The notes: generated by a model not told the origin, from the sequence alone. 64,000 bases of DNA from Metabacillus malikii (GCF_030813355.1 NZ_JAUSUD010000006.1:1-64000), one strand, 5' to 3'. Numbered from the stretch's first letter, positions 41,130 to 49,635 are shown. Numbers and translations: made by a program.

Positions 41130-41900
41130 TTATTTTCTAATAGACTGATAAACATGTCGAAGGATATTAATGAATCGAATTGTTTCAATATAGTAGATAT
41201 CTTGCAACATAACAGTCTCTCTCTTGTTAAATACCGATAATGTTACCATACCAGCCTCTAATTGATGTAACTTGCCGATTTTTCTATCATGTTCATTTGT
41301 ATGAATAATAAGCCAAGTATCTTCCCATGCTAATAAATTTGTTTGTAACGACTCCTCGTAAAATTGTTGTTTTAATATATCTCGTTTCGATACAATTTGA
41401 CCGAACTGTGTTAACAGCTTTTTTCTTAACTGATTATCATATAAATAATGTTGATGAGTGTTTGAATAATTTGGTATTCCAAACGGGATATTTGCGGATG
41501 TTATCACATCGTATTTTATCCAAATACGATCTCTCAAATTTGTAAGCATCACAAAGTCACGGCCAATTGTACTAACTTTTCCTTCTTTATAAATGACTTC
41601 TTTCCCACATTTAAAATAAATTTCTACTTGTTGATTTCTTTTCGATTTAAAAAACTTCCGATATTTTAATATTTTTCCTCTTTGTTCATCCCGTTTTGAT
41701 ATGTTGAAAATATTAGCTCTGTCGATGTATTCCATTAACAATCTCGTCTCTTCAGTTGATGTACCTGATGTTGGGGATGTTAATCCTTGACCACGTTGTA
41801 AATTCAACTCATTGATAACATCTATTTTTATTTCTTCTTGTGCCTTCTTTTTAAGTAAAAGTTCGCGGTATTCTTTCAGTCGAATTTTTTCGTTTTGCAA
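41130..41900 (-). CDS. mnx-operon protein with two small-barrel motifs (MnxD position)
   Basis: The 256-residue protein has no membrane helix. A coiled-coil-like charged N terminus is followed by YKEGKVSTIGRDFVMLTN (about 105-121). A second, weaker copy of this motif lies at about 206-240 (RKIGKLHQLEAGMVTLSV, then METV-like MLQDIYYIE). The pattern resembles small Sm-like or DUF2642-like barrels of spore coat proteins. The TTG at 41900 follows AGGGG by 9 bases and leaves a 17-base gap to the gene upstream; the ATG at 41969 would overlap that gene by 52 bases. Its place before mnxE suggests MnxD, but I cannot confirm this by alignment. Confidence 0.65.
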   Translation of the reverse strand: MQNEKIRLKEYRELLLKKKAQEEIKIDVINELNLQRGQGLTSPTSGTSTEETRLLMEYIDRANIFNISKRDEQRGKILKYRKFFKSKRNQQVEIYFKCGKEVIYKEGKVSTIGRDFVMLTNLRDRIWIKYDVITSANIPFGIPNYSNTHQHYLYDNQLRKKLLTQFGQIVSKRDILKQQFYEESLQTNLLAWEDTWLIIHTNEHDRKIGKLHQLEAGMVTLSVFNKRETVMLQDIYYIETIRFINILRHVYQSIRK

Positions 41901-41917
41901 TGACACCTTCCCCTCTC

Positions 41918-42382
41918 TCAAACTCTTAGAGAAAAAATGAGTAAACCAATCGTAAGAATGACTAAACAAAAGCCAAACAAACTAAATAGATAAACATTTT
42001 GTTCTATGCTAGCTGAAAAAGCAGCAGGTAAACTGCATAGTGCCGGGTTAAGAATGACCATTCCGAGCATGTTTCCAGTCACTGAACCAACTACACCATG
42101 AAAAAAACCTGATAATAATGCTTGGTATTTTACTAAACTGCCAATTATCCCCCCTACTAAACCGCAAATTAGCATTGTAATTGCTGCGGTCATAAACGTC
42201 TCATCATTACTAATAAAAGCGATTAACATTGAAGACTGAAAGCTAATAATGGACGAAGAAACCATTGCTATATTCATCCCATATCTATCATTAAATAATT
42301 TACTTTTTTTCTTGAAAATAATATAAGTGACTATGCCTACTACTCCATTCAATACAAGCATACAAATAAGAAAAATGTTCAT
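41918..42382 (-). CDS. mnx-operon integral membrane protein (paralogue 2)
   Basis: The 154-residue protein has four or five helices. It shares with the preceding gene product the motifs YGMNIA, a glycine-rich GLVGGIIGSL and YQALLSGFFHG, so the two are paralogues. It corresponds in position to the hydrophobic mnxA/mnxB products of Mn-oxidising Bacillus. The function is unknown; metal transport or membrane anchoring of the operon products is possible. The ATG at 42382 follows AAGGGGTGG; the GTG at 42391 lies inside that site. Confidence 0.65.
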   Translation of the reverse strand: MNIFLICMLVLNGVVGIVTYIIFKKKSKLFNDRYGMNIAMVSSSIISFQSSMLIAFISNDETFMTAAITMLICGLVGGIIGSLVKYQALLSGFFHGVVGSVTGNMLGMVILNPALCSLPAAFSASIEQNVYLFSLFGFCLVILTIGLLIFSLRV

Positions 42383-42426
42383 ATGCACCACCCCTTCTAT
42401 TTACTAGGTGGAAAGTATCTCATGTG

Positions 42427-42846
42427 TTACGTTTTTTTGGCTCCGAATAAGAGAAGGATGAAGGAGATTAGAAAAATGAATTCAATCAGGATAAGAAATA
42501 AAGTATTATTACTCGCAACTGCACCGATCATTGGTGCCATTAACCCCATCATTAGTCCATTCAAATAACCTGTTAATAAAGTTTGATAGTCAAATAGTCC
42601 ACCGAATAACGCACCAACAAACATCCCTAATAGCGTTGACAAAATCGTAATGAAAACAAATTGTAACGGAAATTGATAAATTAATATAACTCCAGTAACG
42701 ATGGCAAAAGATCCACCAGCAAGATTTGCTATATTCATGCCTAATTGAAATCCGATAAGCTTTCGAATCTTAAATAAATAGAGGTACGTCATGGTTATCA
42801 ACAAAATGTTTCCATATAAAATTAGGCCTAGATTCGCATTACCCAT
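42427..42846 (-). CDS. mnx-operon integral membrane protein (paralogue 1)
   Basis: The 139-residue protein has four or five helices. FQLGMNIANLAGG, MFVGALFGGLFDYQTLLTGYLNG and the short loops match the next gene product. As the first gene of the operon it sits where mnxA does in Bacillus SG-1. GAGGTGGTG precedes the ATG at 42846. No domain is recognised. Confidence 0.65.
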   Translation of the reverse strand: MGNANLGLILYGNILLITMTYLYLFKIRKLIGFQLGMNIANLAGGSFAIVTGVILIYQFPLQFVFITILSTLLGMFVGALFGGLFDYQTLLTGYLNGLMMGLMAPMIGAVASNNTLFLILIEFIFLISFILLLFGAKKT

Positions 42847-43156
42847 CACACCACCTCATTGTTTACTCTAAACTTCCAAAAATATTATCGGCAATCACTT
42901 TCCATAATTATGTAAATGTTGCTTGGCATTATTCTTCTTTTATTAGTAATAAAATAAATAAATGTGAATTTTCCAGTGATTTGAATTGTGTTTGAAAGCA
43001 CTAAGTAGTGCTGAAACAGGATAGTAGTACCAATCCAGTAGATAGATTGACCTATATATATAAAAGAAAATGATAAAAAAATCTAATAAAGCCCAAACAA
43101 TAGAGGGCGAATACCATATATTAGGGTGTGCGGATATTTTGAAGGGAGGTAATGAA
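42847..43156. other. 310-bp divergent region between the mnx operon and the coat-like gene
   Basis: This is the only place from which the mnx operon promoter can fire, unless transcription starts inside it. A near-SigK -10 (CATAATTAT) lies on the minus strand at about 42912-42904, but without a clear -35. The rightward SigK-like promoter is at 43096-43123. Confidence 0.5.
43096..43123 (+). promoter_or_regulatory. SigK-like promoter of the coat-like gene
   Basis: CATATATTA at 43115-43123 matches CATANNNTA exactly. AAC at 43096-43098 provides the AC of the -35, about 16 bases upstream. This suggests late mother-cell expression. Confidence 0.6.
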
Positions 43157-43933
43157 TTGACTAACCTCGTGTATACTGGGCTTAACAACCATAGTTTTCG
43201 TTGTCAAGAATGTCATCAAGTAAATAATGATGATTTATTTTGTACGCCATATTGTTGTCCCGAAAGAAAAAATACGCTTGCGTTTCCTTCTCCAAATAGT
43301 TCTTTTCCGTTAGAGGAGTTAGAAGAGATTGAGAAATGCATTCAGTTAGCCAACCAGCTGCTATTGACACTAGCGTTAAGTGGAGAAGGAGAAGAAGAAG
43401 ATTTACGTGCTATACAGGAGAACTTGCGTAAATTAAGAGGTAAGTTTGTAGATGTACATGTAAATTGCGAAGAAAAACAATTAATACGTAAAGGAACTAT
43501 CCTCGATGCTGGACGAAACTTTCTCATTCTAGAATCGACTGTAGGAAATACTGTCATGATTCCATTTGAAAATCTCCTAACAGTGACAAGAAAAAAGGAT
43601 GCTAAACTCCGTGACGATGACCAGGAACTTTTACAAATTGGTACATGTTTAAGAAGAAACTTAACATTAAATTTTAGTGAAGTCGTAGCAAAAAGTCCTT
43701 ATTTACTCAATTTATTTTTTGGAATAGAATTAAGCCTTTTATTAGAAAGCTATGTTGGCTGCTTTGTATATGTAAAGGCAGCTGACGAAAGAATGGAAAT
43801 TGATGGAATATTAATGAATGTAAATGAAAGAAGAGTTGAAGTCTTGAAAGATGAGGAATTGATCGGAATTGATTTTGACGAGTTTTGCTATATAGAAATT
43901 GAGAATGTAGAATTAGCTGCCTTAGTTAAATAG
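43157..43933 (+). CDS. coat-like protein with Cys-rich N terminus and two small-barrel motifs
   Basis: The 258-residue protein is divergent from the mnx operon. The N terminus has a probable metal site (CQEC at 16-19, CTPYCC at 29-34). Two copies of the neighbourhood motif follow: RKGTILDAGRNFLILES (111-127) with an MIPFENLLTV tail, and IDGILMNVNERRVEVL (215-230) with IDFDEFCYIEI. The TTG start follows GGGAGG by about 7 bases and lies 34 bases after the SigK-like -10. The longer frame from ATG 43070 would start upstream of that promoter. No established family name is recognised; a spore-surface role is inferred. Confidence 0.65.
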   Translation: MTNLVYTGLNNHSFRCQECHQVNNDDLFCTPYCCPERKNTLAFPSPNSSFPLEELEEIEKCIQLANQLLLTLALSGEGEEEDLRAIQENLRKLRGKFVDVHVNCEEKQLIRKGTILDAGRNFLILESTVGNTVMIPFENLLTVTRKKDAKLRDDDQELLQIGTCLRRNLTLNFSEVVAKSPYLLNLFFGIELSLLLESYVGCFVYVKAADERMEIDGILMNVNERRVEVLKDEELIGIDFDEFCYIEIENVELAALVK

Positions 43934-43955
43934 TTCATTAAATTTATAGGTATTT

Positions 43956-43986
43956 CTCCCCGCCTAATTAGTGTTAAATGGTGGGG
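43956..43986. terminator. hairpin between convergent coat-like genes
   Basis: CCCCGCC at 43956-43962 pairs with GGTGGGG at 43980-43986, followed by TTTCCC. The tail is weak. Confidence 0.4.
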
Positions 43987-44012
43987 TTTCCCTTACGAGT
44001 AGTTGCGACTTG

Positions 44013-44582
44013 TTAATCGTTAATATCAAGCAGAACTTTACAGCCTTTATGCCTACTTAATTCGAATTGTACATTGTCTGTTAACCCAGCAAGTCTTAGC
44101 TCGACACGCTTATCACAAAATGGAATTGCATGATCACAAAAACAAATGAAATCCTTATGATGATGGTCATTTTTACAATCACAACAATTTGGGCAATGAT
44201 GATGTTCCTGACAGTGCCCACATCTGTTTTTTCTATGACAATCTCTATCCCGACAATGCTCACATCGGTTTTGTTTATAATGGTCTCTATTCCGACAGTT
44301 ATCATCACGTTTATGTTGGACACAGTAACATTGATTGCTATTGTGATGACATCTTGAGTGTTTATCGCGGCAACGGTTATCTTTCCAAATTACCTTTTTA
44401 ATGTTTTTCGTGAATACTGTTATCACTCGATTGTGATCATCAATGATATTGACAAAATCACGACCTACATCTTTAACAACTCCTTCAAGTTGATTGGTGC
44501 GTTTCTTATTGTATAGATTTCTTACCATTGTTGGACCGATACTCACTTCGTCTTGATACCTTTTCATTTGCTGTTTTTTCAT
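44013..44582 (-). CDS. Cys/His-rich putative metal-binding spore coat protein
   Basis: The 189-residue protein has an N-terminal small-barrel motif (LEGVVKDVGRDFVNIID at 32-48, TKNIKKVIW). A metal-ligand tract follows at 71-156, with about 17 Cys and 15 His in 86 residues, spaced as CxxC, CEHC, CGHCQEHHHC and CPNCCDC. The C terminus (157-189) is a short domain. The barrel motif is shared with genes of the mnx cluster. AAAGGAGG precedes the ATG at 44582 at good distance. Such tracts suit binding of copper, zinc or manganese, or disulphide cross-linking in a coat. A link to Mn oxidation is inferred from position only. Confidence 0.7.
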   Translation of the reverse strand: MKKQQMKRYQDEVSIGPTMVRNLYNKKRTNQLEGVVKDVGRDFVNIIDDHNRVITVFTKNIKKVIWKDNRCRDKHSRCHHNSNQCYCVQHKRDDNCRNRDHYKQNRCEHCRDRDCHRKNRCGHCQEHHHCPNCCDCKNDHHHKDFICFCDHAIPFCDKRVELRLAGLTDNVQFELSRHKGCKVLLDIND

Positions 44583-44724
44583 TAGAATCCTCCTTTTATT
44601 CATAACTAGTACATCCTATGTAATAGTTTTAAAGAAGGTTTCATGCTATGACCTACTGTGGATGATATTCTCCCGAATATGGTTGATATTTGTATAATTC
44701 TATATTTTCATAGATTCTAAACAG

Positions 44725-44759
44725 TGGACAATTTGGTTTGTATGAAACCAAATTGTCCA
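44725..44759 (-). terminator. perfect 15-bp hairpin after topB
   Basis: TGGACAATTTGGTTT at 44725-44739 is exactly inverted at 44745-44759. No T-run follows on the minus strand, so termination is uncertain. Confidence 0.5.
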
Positions 44760-44791
44760 TAAGCAATACTTTCATACGATTATTGAATAGT

Positions 44792-46942
44792 TTAATTAGA
44801 ATTAGTAAATAAAAATTCTATTTTATTATTCTTCCATTCTAAAATTGCATCAAATGAACGCTCGCCTTTCTTAAACCCCTTTACCATATCAGTTTGCCCT
44901 TCAGTTAATAATTTTTTTATATTAGCTTGTGTGATTTTTTTCCCAAGTATTTTCTTAGAAATAGTGAAAGAACATTTCGATGTCTTATAGTTTGTACAAC
45001 CGTAAAACTCACCTTTATCAACAACATCTCCAGAGCAAAGCTTACATTTGCCTAACTTCTTACCGATTGTGTATTTAGATTTTGTACGCTGAATTGAATC
45101 AATTTCAATTCCTTCAAATTGCCATGATGATGCATGTTCAATCGCATCTGCGACAATTTTTGCAGATAACTTTTTCGTCAGCTCCATAAAATGACCTGCT
45201 GAAGCCCGACCATCTCCAATTTCCGCTAATCGTTGCTCCCATTTTGCTGTCATTTCTGCAGAAGCTAATATATGATCTCCAACAGCTTCAATTAACACTT
45301 TTCCTTTGTCTGTTGCATATACTTGATTTTTTTTAATATCTATATATTTTCGCTCTTTTAACATTGTGATAATTCCTGCTCTAGTTGCCTCAGTACCTAA
45401 TCCTTCTACTTGACTTAGTATTTTTTCCAGTTCATCATTATCTAGATGCTTACCGGCGGTTTTCATTAACGTAATTAATTGGCCTTCCGTATATCGTTTA
45501 GGAGGCTGTGTTTTTCCTTCCTTAATATCGACTTTATGAACATGTCCAACCTCATCCTTATTCACATTAGGGAGCAATTCATCTTTCTCTTTTTCATTTT
45601 GGAAAATGACCTTGCGCCAACCTTCCTGAATTTGTTGTTTCCCCTTTGTGATAAACTCTGCTCGTCCATCAACTAATGTAATAAGTGTCGAATAATCATA
45701 AATCGCTTTATCATAGTGAGCAGCTATTAATCTACGAATAATTAAGTCATATATCTTTTGCTCGTCTTGAGATAAACGGAACGGATCAACAACTTGCTCT
45801 GTCGGGATAATCGCATAATGGTCAGTAACTTTCTTTTCATTCACATAACGAGTATTTTGTAATATTGATTGTTTTGGAGTTGGAAATAAATCTTTGTATT
45901 GCTCAAAGGAACCAAGTCTAGTCAGAATACCTGGAAATAGTTCAGCCTCTCCCTTTGTCACATAAGTAGAATCTGAACGCGGATATGAAATAATTCCTTT
46001 TTGATATAAGCTTTGCGCTATGTCCAACGTTTTCTTTGGTGAGAACTTAAATGCTTTATTCGCTGTTGCTTGTAGTGCTGATAAGTTAAATAATAAAGGG
46101 GGTTGATATTCTTTACGTTCTGTCTCAATTTCCTTTATTAGTGCAGACTTTTCTTTACAAAACTCAGCTATTTTCAAGGCAAGTTCTTGTTTAGTAACCC
46201 GAGTCTGTTGGTCGTTATGCCACTTTCCTTTGTATGTTTTCCCATTTACTTTAAATGTTGCGATGATTTCCCAAAATGGTTCTGGTTTAAAAGCTTCAAT
46301 TTCTTTTTCTCTTTGGACAATTAATGCAAGTGTCGGTGTTTGAACACGTCCAGCGGAGAATACATCGTTCATACCTTTTTCCTTTAGTAGTAAGGTATAA
46401 ACTCGTGAGGCATTCATCCCTACTAACCAATCCGCACATGCGCGGGAATATGCTTCAAAATATAAATTTTTTGTTTGCTCATCATCTAGTAATTTTTGAA
46501 ATCCATCATAGATTGCTGCCTTCGTTAACGAGGATATCCATAAACGCTTTAATGGTTTCTTCACCCCAGCTAATGCAATAATATTACGGATTATGAGTTC
46601 CCCTTCACGGCCTGCATCACCTGCATGGATTACTTCAGTAACTTGATTTTGATGAAGCAAAGTTTTAATCGTCTGAAATTGTTTTGCTTTTGATTTCGTT
46701 ACTTCATATTTAAACTTATCCGGAATGATTGGTAACATCGTTAATGACCACTTTTTCCATTCCTGCCTGTATACTTCAGGTGGACATAATTGTGTTAAAT
46801 GTCCGATCGCCCAAGTAAAATAAGCTCCATTCGGAAATAGTTCATTCGCCTTTACTTCAAAGTAACCATCTCTTTTCACTCTCTGAAAACTAGCACAGAG
46901 TGTTGAAGCCTGATCTGGCTTTTCTGCAATAATTAGTTTCAT
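44792..46942 (-). CDS. topB: DNA topoisomerase III
   Basis: The 716-residue type IA topoisomerase has the TOPRIM domain (MKLIIAEKPDQAS, HAGDAGREGELIIRN), the active-site Tyr in GIISYPRSDSTYV and a gate region with FSAGRVQTPTLALI. A C-terminal four-Cys zinc ribbon (CKLC, CTNYKTSKC) is present. It relaxes and decatenates DNA. TopB homologues occur both as chromosomal genes and on mobile elements. The ATG at 46942 follows AAGGTGATAG. It stands in the accessory block without a partner. Confidence 0.94.
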   Translation of the reverse strand: MKLIIAEKPDQASTLCASFQRVKRDGYFEVKANELFPNGAYFTWAIGHLTQLCPPEVYRQEWKKWSLTMLPIIPDKFKYEVTKSKAKQFQTIKTLLHQNQVTEVIHAGDAGREGELIIRNIIALAGVKKPLKRLWISSLTKAAIYDGFQKLLDDEQTKNLYFEAYSRACADWLVGMNASRVYTLLLKEKGMNDVFSAGRVQTPTLALIVQREKEIEAFKPEPFWEIIATFKVNGKTYKGKWHNDQQTRVTKQELALKIAEFCKEKSALIKEIETERKEYQPPLLFNLSALQATANKAFKFSPKKTLDIAQSLYQKGIISYPRSDSTYVTKGEAELFPGILTRLGSFEQYKDLFPTPKQSILQNTRYVNEKKVTDHYAIIPTEQVVDPFRLSQDEQKIYDLIIRRLIAAHYDKAIYDYSTLITLVDGRAEFITKGKQQIQEGWRKVIFQNEKEKDELLPNVNKDEVGHVHKVDIKEGKTQPPKRYTEGQLITLMKTAGKHLDNDELEKILSQVEGLGTEATRAGIITMLKERKYIDIKKNQVYATDKGKVLIEAVGDHILASAEMTAKWEQRLAEIGDGRASAGHFMELTKKLSAKIVADAIEHASSWQFEGIEIDSIQRTKSKYTIGKKLGKCKLCSGDVVDKGEFYGCTNYKTSKCSFTISKKILGKKITQANIKKLLTEGQTDMVKGFKKGERSFDAILEWKNNKIEFLFTNSN

Positions 46943-47133
46943 CTCTATCACCTTACTAACAACTTTGTAGCCATTCAGCTACTGATTTAGTTTACTCTAT
47001 TTTTGTTCAGAAGCAAAATAGTAAAACATGAAATGTATAGGATGAATGAAAACTTAGATTTATAATGAATAGAAAACCGAAAGTAATTGGTAGGAGCCGT
47101 TAGGTTTTATATTTATGCTATAAATGACATTTG

Positions 47134-47448
47134 TTATTCAATAACACCTGTCGAGCGAATTGTTGTTTTAACATTTACTGTAAATTCCACATCTTGATAC
47201 ATGTTTGACCATTTCTTATATTCATGGTCATTATCGAAGCTTCTCGCCCGGTATCTTAGACCAAATCCAAACGGGTCTAAATTATTGTCTCTCAATTTAT
47301 TTAAGAGACTTTTTAATCTCTTTGCTGATACTTCTTCAGCTATTTTCGCATACTCGCTAATTTCTTCTTGCTTAACCTTTTGTTTTGCTTCTTCTATTAC
47401 ACCATCAAATTCAAGAGAATAATTTATTATCGGCCTAGTAGGTAGAAA
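47134..47448 (-). pseudogene. GerXC family spore germination protein, C-terminal remnant
   Basis: The minus strand reads through about 105 codons and ends at a TAA (47136-47134). The C-terminal part has the hallmark DPFGFGLRYRARSFDNDHEY and KKWSNMYQDVEFTVNV, then RSTGVIE. This is the end of a Ger(x)C lipoprotein of nutrient germination receptors. Upstream the frame meets a TAG and no start is present, so about three quarters of the gene is missing. GerXA and GerXB partners are not in the window. Confidence 0.85.
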
Positions 47449-47571
47449 CTGCTAAAATTAGCATGCTTTACAATCCTTTAGATAAAAGAAAACAATTCAT
47501 TTCTCTATATCTACTTAGTTACCCTTAATAAGTTTAGTGAAATACCTCAATCATTTAGAAAAGAGCAAGAG

Positions 47572-47580
47572 CATAAAATA
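47572..47580 (+). promoter_or_regulatory. candidate SigK -10 for the CotF-like gene
   Basis: CATAAAATA fits CATANNNTA, about 68 bases before the start codon. The -35 is not convincing. Confidence 0.35.
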
Positions 47581-47647
47581 TAGATTTCAGTTGACACTAT
47601 ATTTGGGTTTGAAAAGCCTAATGTAAATGAAATTGGAGGAATTAAAT

Positions 47648-48298
47648 ATGAGAATGGCTGCACATGAACTATTAGAAACGTCTGAAGCATTACGAACAAA
47701 AGCTGCTGAAATTGAACAACATGGTTTGTTTGCAAACCAGTGTCAAGACCAGAACTTAAAGTCAATCTTGAAAAAGCATCAACAACAAATGATTACGGCT
47801 TATCAGCAAGGGATTAATCTTCTCCAAGGTAAAGGAGGGCAAGTTACACATACTCATCCTGATTTTAATGCCTATCACGAAAATTTCGGTATGCAACAAA
47901 GCACTATGGCACCACCGAATCCTAATAATCGCACCCTTTCTGACCAATCAATAAGTACGCTAGCTTTAAACGCACACAAGACTGGTTCTGTTTATAGTAT
48001 GGTGTGGGCTAATGAATGTGTTGATCCACAAATTCGCTCATATCATGTCAATGGAGCAATTTTGTGTCAAGAGATGGCGTATGAAATATGGCAATGGATG
48101 AATCATAACGGTTATTATTCTCCTCCGACTTTCCATGAAACACAGATAAATCAAATAACAAATGCTTTCCAACCAATAGGTAATATGAGCACAATAAATT
48201 CAATGAATTCTATCAATTCTATGAATAGCGCAAATTCTATGAACGCTATGAATCCATTGCAAATGAATAGTCCTAATCCTATGAGAACATATTCTTAA
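47648..48298 (+). CDS. CotF-like spore coat protein
   Basis: The 216-residue protein has a Coat_F-type helical domain. Segments HELLETSEALRTKAAEIEQHGLF and VDPQIRSYHVNGAILCQEMAYEIWQWM are typical, including the short cysteine helix. The C-terminal tail repeats SMN units (INSMNSANSMNAMN). The ATG at 47648 has GGAGGAATTAA upstream. It is probably made late in the mother cell. Confidence 0.8.
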   Translation: MRMAAHELLETSEALRTKAAEIEQHGLFANQCQDQNLKSILKKHQQQMITAYQQGINLLQGKGGQVTHTHPDFNAYHENFGMQQSTMAPPNPNNRTLSDQSISTLALNAHKTGSVYSMVWANECVDPQIRSYHVNGAILCQEMAYEIWQWMNHNGYYSPPTFHETQINQITNAFQPIGNMSTINSMNSINSMNSANSMNAMNPLQMNSPNPMRTYS

Positions 48299-48412
48299 AT
48301 TTCATGGTGGCTAAAATGGTACAGACTCTTCGAATAACCATCGGATATCTTTATTTCTATTCGTGTATGGTTAAGGAGTCCTACCTTTTTTAGCCACTCT
48401 TTTCTTATCCAA

Positions 48413-49153
48413 TTAAATAATAGCAGCAGCTTTTTTCCTTGATGTCTGGTACCACTGATGGCACAGTATAAAAATAATAATGAAATCGATAAAATCTCCC
48501 CCATAATACATTAAGTATCCACCAAGCTCAGCTTCAGCTCTAGCCACACCTGCTGGAGGATTGGCATAGATATATTTAGATAGAATACCATGCCCTGTTA
48601 AAGCGATGATGAGGACTGTCGAGCGAAAAGTGAAACTATACCGATGTGATAGCGGTTCAATATAAATCATCGACAATGTAAAAAGATAGCCTGCAAAAAA
48701 GACATGTAAATGGATAAGAAAATTAAACAACATGTTTTGATGTGTTAGTGCATATAGGTTTGTTGTGTACAAGATCCATAGTACGCCAATGTTATTTAGT
48801 AATGTAAAAATAGGGTGCAGAAATATTTTACTAGGCCTGCTTTTCAATAACTTCATTAGCAATCTTGCCTTGTTTACGTTTAACGTTCTTAATATCAATG
48901 TCATCGGCGCCGAGAGGATAAATAATAGAGGAGCTAGCATACCAATAAGTAAATGGATGAGCATATGTGTTGAGAAGGGAACATGACCATGACTAAAGTT
49001 TGCTAAAGGAAAGACTGAAGCGATACATATCAATGCTAAAAACCAATAAAAGATTCTCCCCTTAGGCCAATCTTTGAATTTTTGATTTGTTATATGTACA
49101 GCCCAGATGTAACTATACATCGCTAGTAAAAACAAGATTACCAAACTTGTCAT
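48413..49153 (-). CDS. CtaG-family cytochrome c oxidase assembly protein
   Basis: The 246-residue protein has about seven membrane helices and the caa3-type CtaG domain (FSHGHVPFSTHMLIHLLIGMLAPLLF, HLHVFFAGYLF). These proteins are needed for copper-containing caa3 oxidase assembly. It overlaps the DUF2243 gene by one or four bases (TGA/ATG junction), a common pairing in Bacillaceae. No oxidase structural genes are nearby. The mnx multicopper oxidase lies about 8 kb away. Confidence 0.85.
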   Translation of the reverse strand: MTSLVILFLLAMYSYIWAVHITNQKFKDWPKGRIFYWFLALICIASVFPLANFSHGHVPFSTHMLIHLLIGMLAPLLFILSAPMTLILRTLNVNKARLLMKLLKSRPSKIFLHPIFTLLNNIGVLWILYTTNLYALTHQNMLFNFLIHLHVFFAGYLFTLSMIYIEPLSHRYSFTFRSTVLIIALTGHGILSKYIYANPPAGVARAEAELGGYLMYYGGDFIDFIIIFILCHQWYQTSRKKAAAII

Positions 49154-49635
49154 CATCTACCCTCCATCTTCGTGATTCTAAGATAAGTGCGTACTATGGT
49201 GCCTCCAACGATAATGAATAGTATCGCAGCAGCATTCCAGACGATATCATACATAAAAATATCCACATGATAACGAATTTGATGTATTCTCATTATTTTA
49301 TGTTGAATTATTCCATCATACAGTTGAAATATACCTACTCCTAATAATATTGACCCCCACCAAATTGACTGCAAAAACTGTTTTTCTTGGCGGAGGATAG
49401 CCATCATGTATAACGAATAAACAGTAGCAAACCAGCTAAATGCATGAAAAAAACCATCTGAAATGAGCCCTATCGTTGTTATTGATTTATCGTAAAAATG
49501 ATGCCAATGCAGGAGCTGATGAAAGACTGCTTCATCAAAAAAAGCTACAAATCCAACTCCTAATAAAAAACCAGACCAAAAGTTTCGGTAATGAACAGAC
49601 TTACTAGCGTCTTTCATGTTTATTTTACTCTTCAA
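49153..49635 (-). CDS. DUF2243 membrane protein
   Basis: The 160-residue protein has four membrane helices and the DUF2243 signature (FWSGFLLGVGFVAFFDEAVFHQLLHWHH, SDGFFHAFSW). Conserved His residues in LLHWHHFYD suggest metal or haem binding, which is unproven. The TTG at 49635 follows AAAGGGTG; the ATG at 49617 is the alternative. It is translationally coupled to ctaG. Confidence 0.75.
   Translation of the reverse strand: MKSKINMKDASKSVHYRNFWSGFLLGVGFVAFFDEAVFHQLLHWHHFYDKSITTIGLISDGFFHAFSWFATVYSLYMMAILRQEKQFLQSIWWGSILLGVGIFQLYDGIIQHKIMRIHQIRYHVDIFMYDIVWNAAAILFIIVGGTIVRTYLRITKMEGR

Noticed and set aside
43070-43156. Upstream ATG start for the coat-like gene
   Set aside because: It has no ribosome site and would lie upstream of the SigK-like promoter, whereas the TTG at 43157 has GGGAGG.
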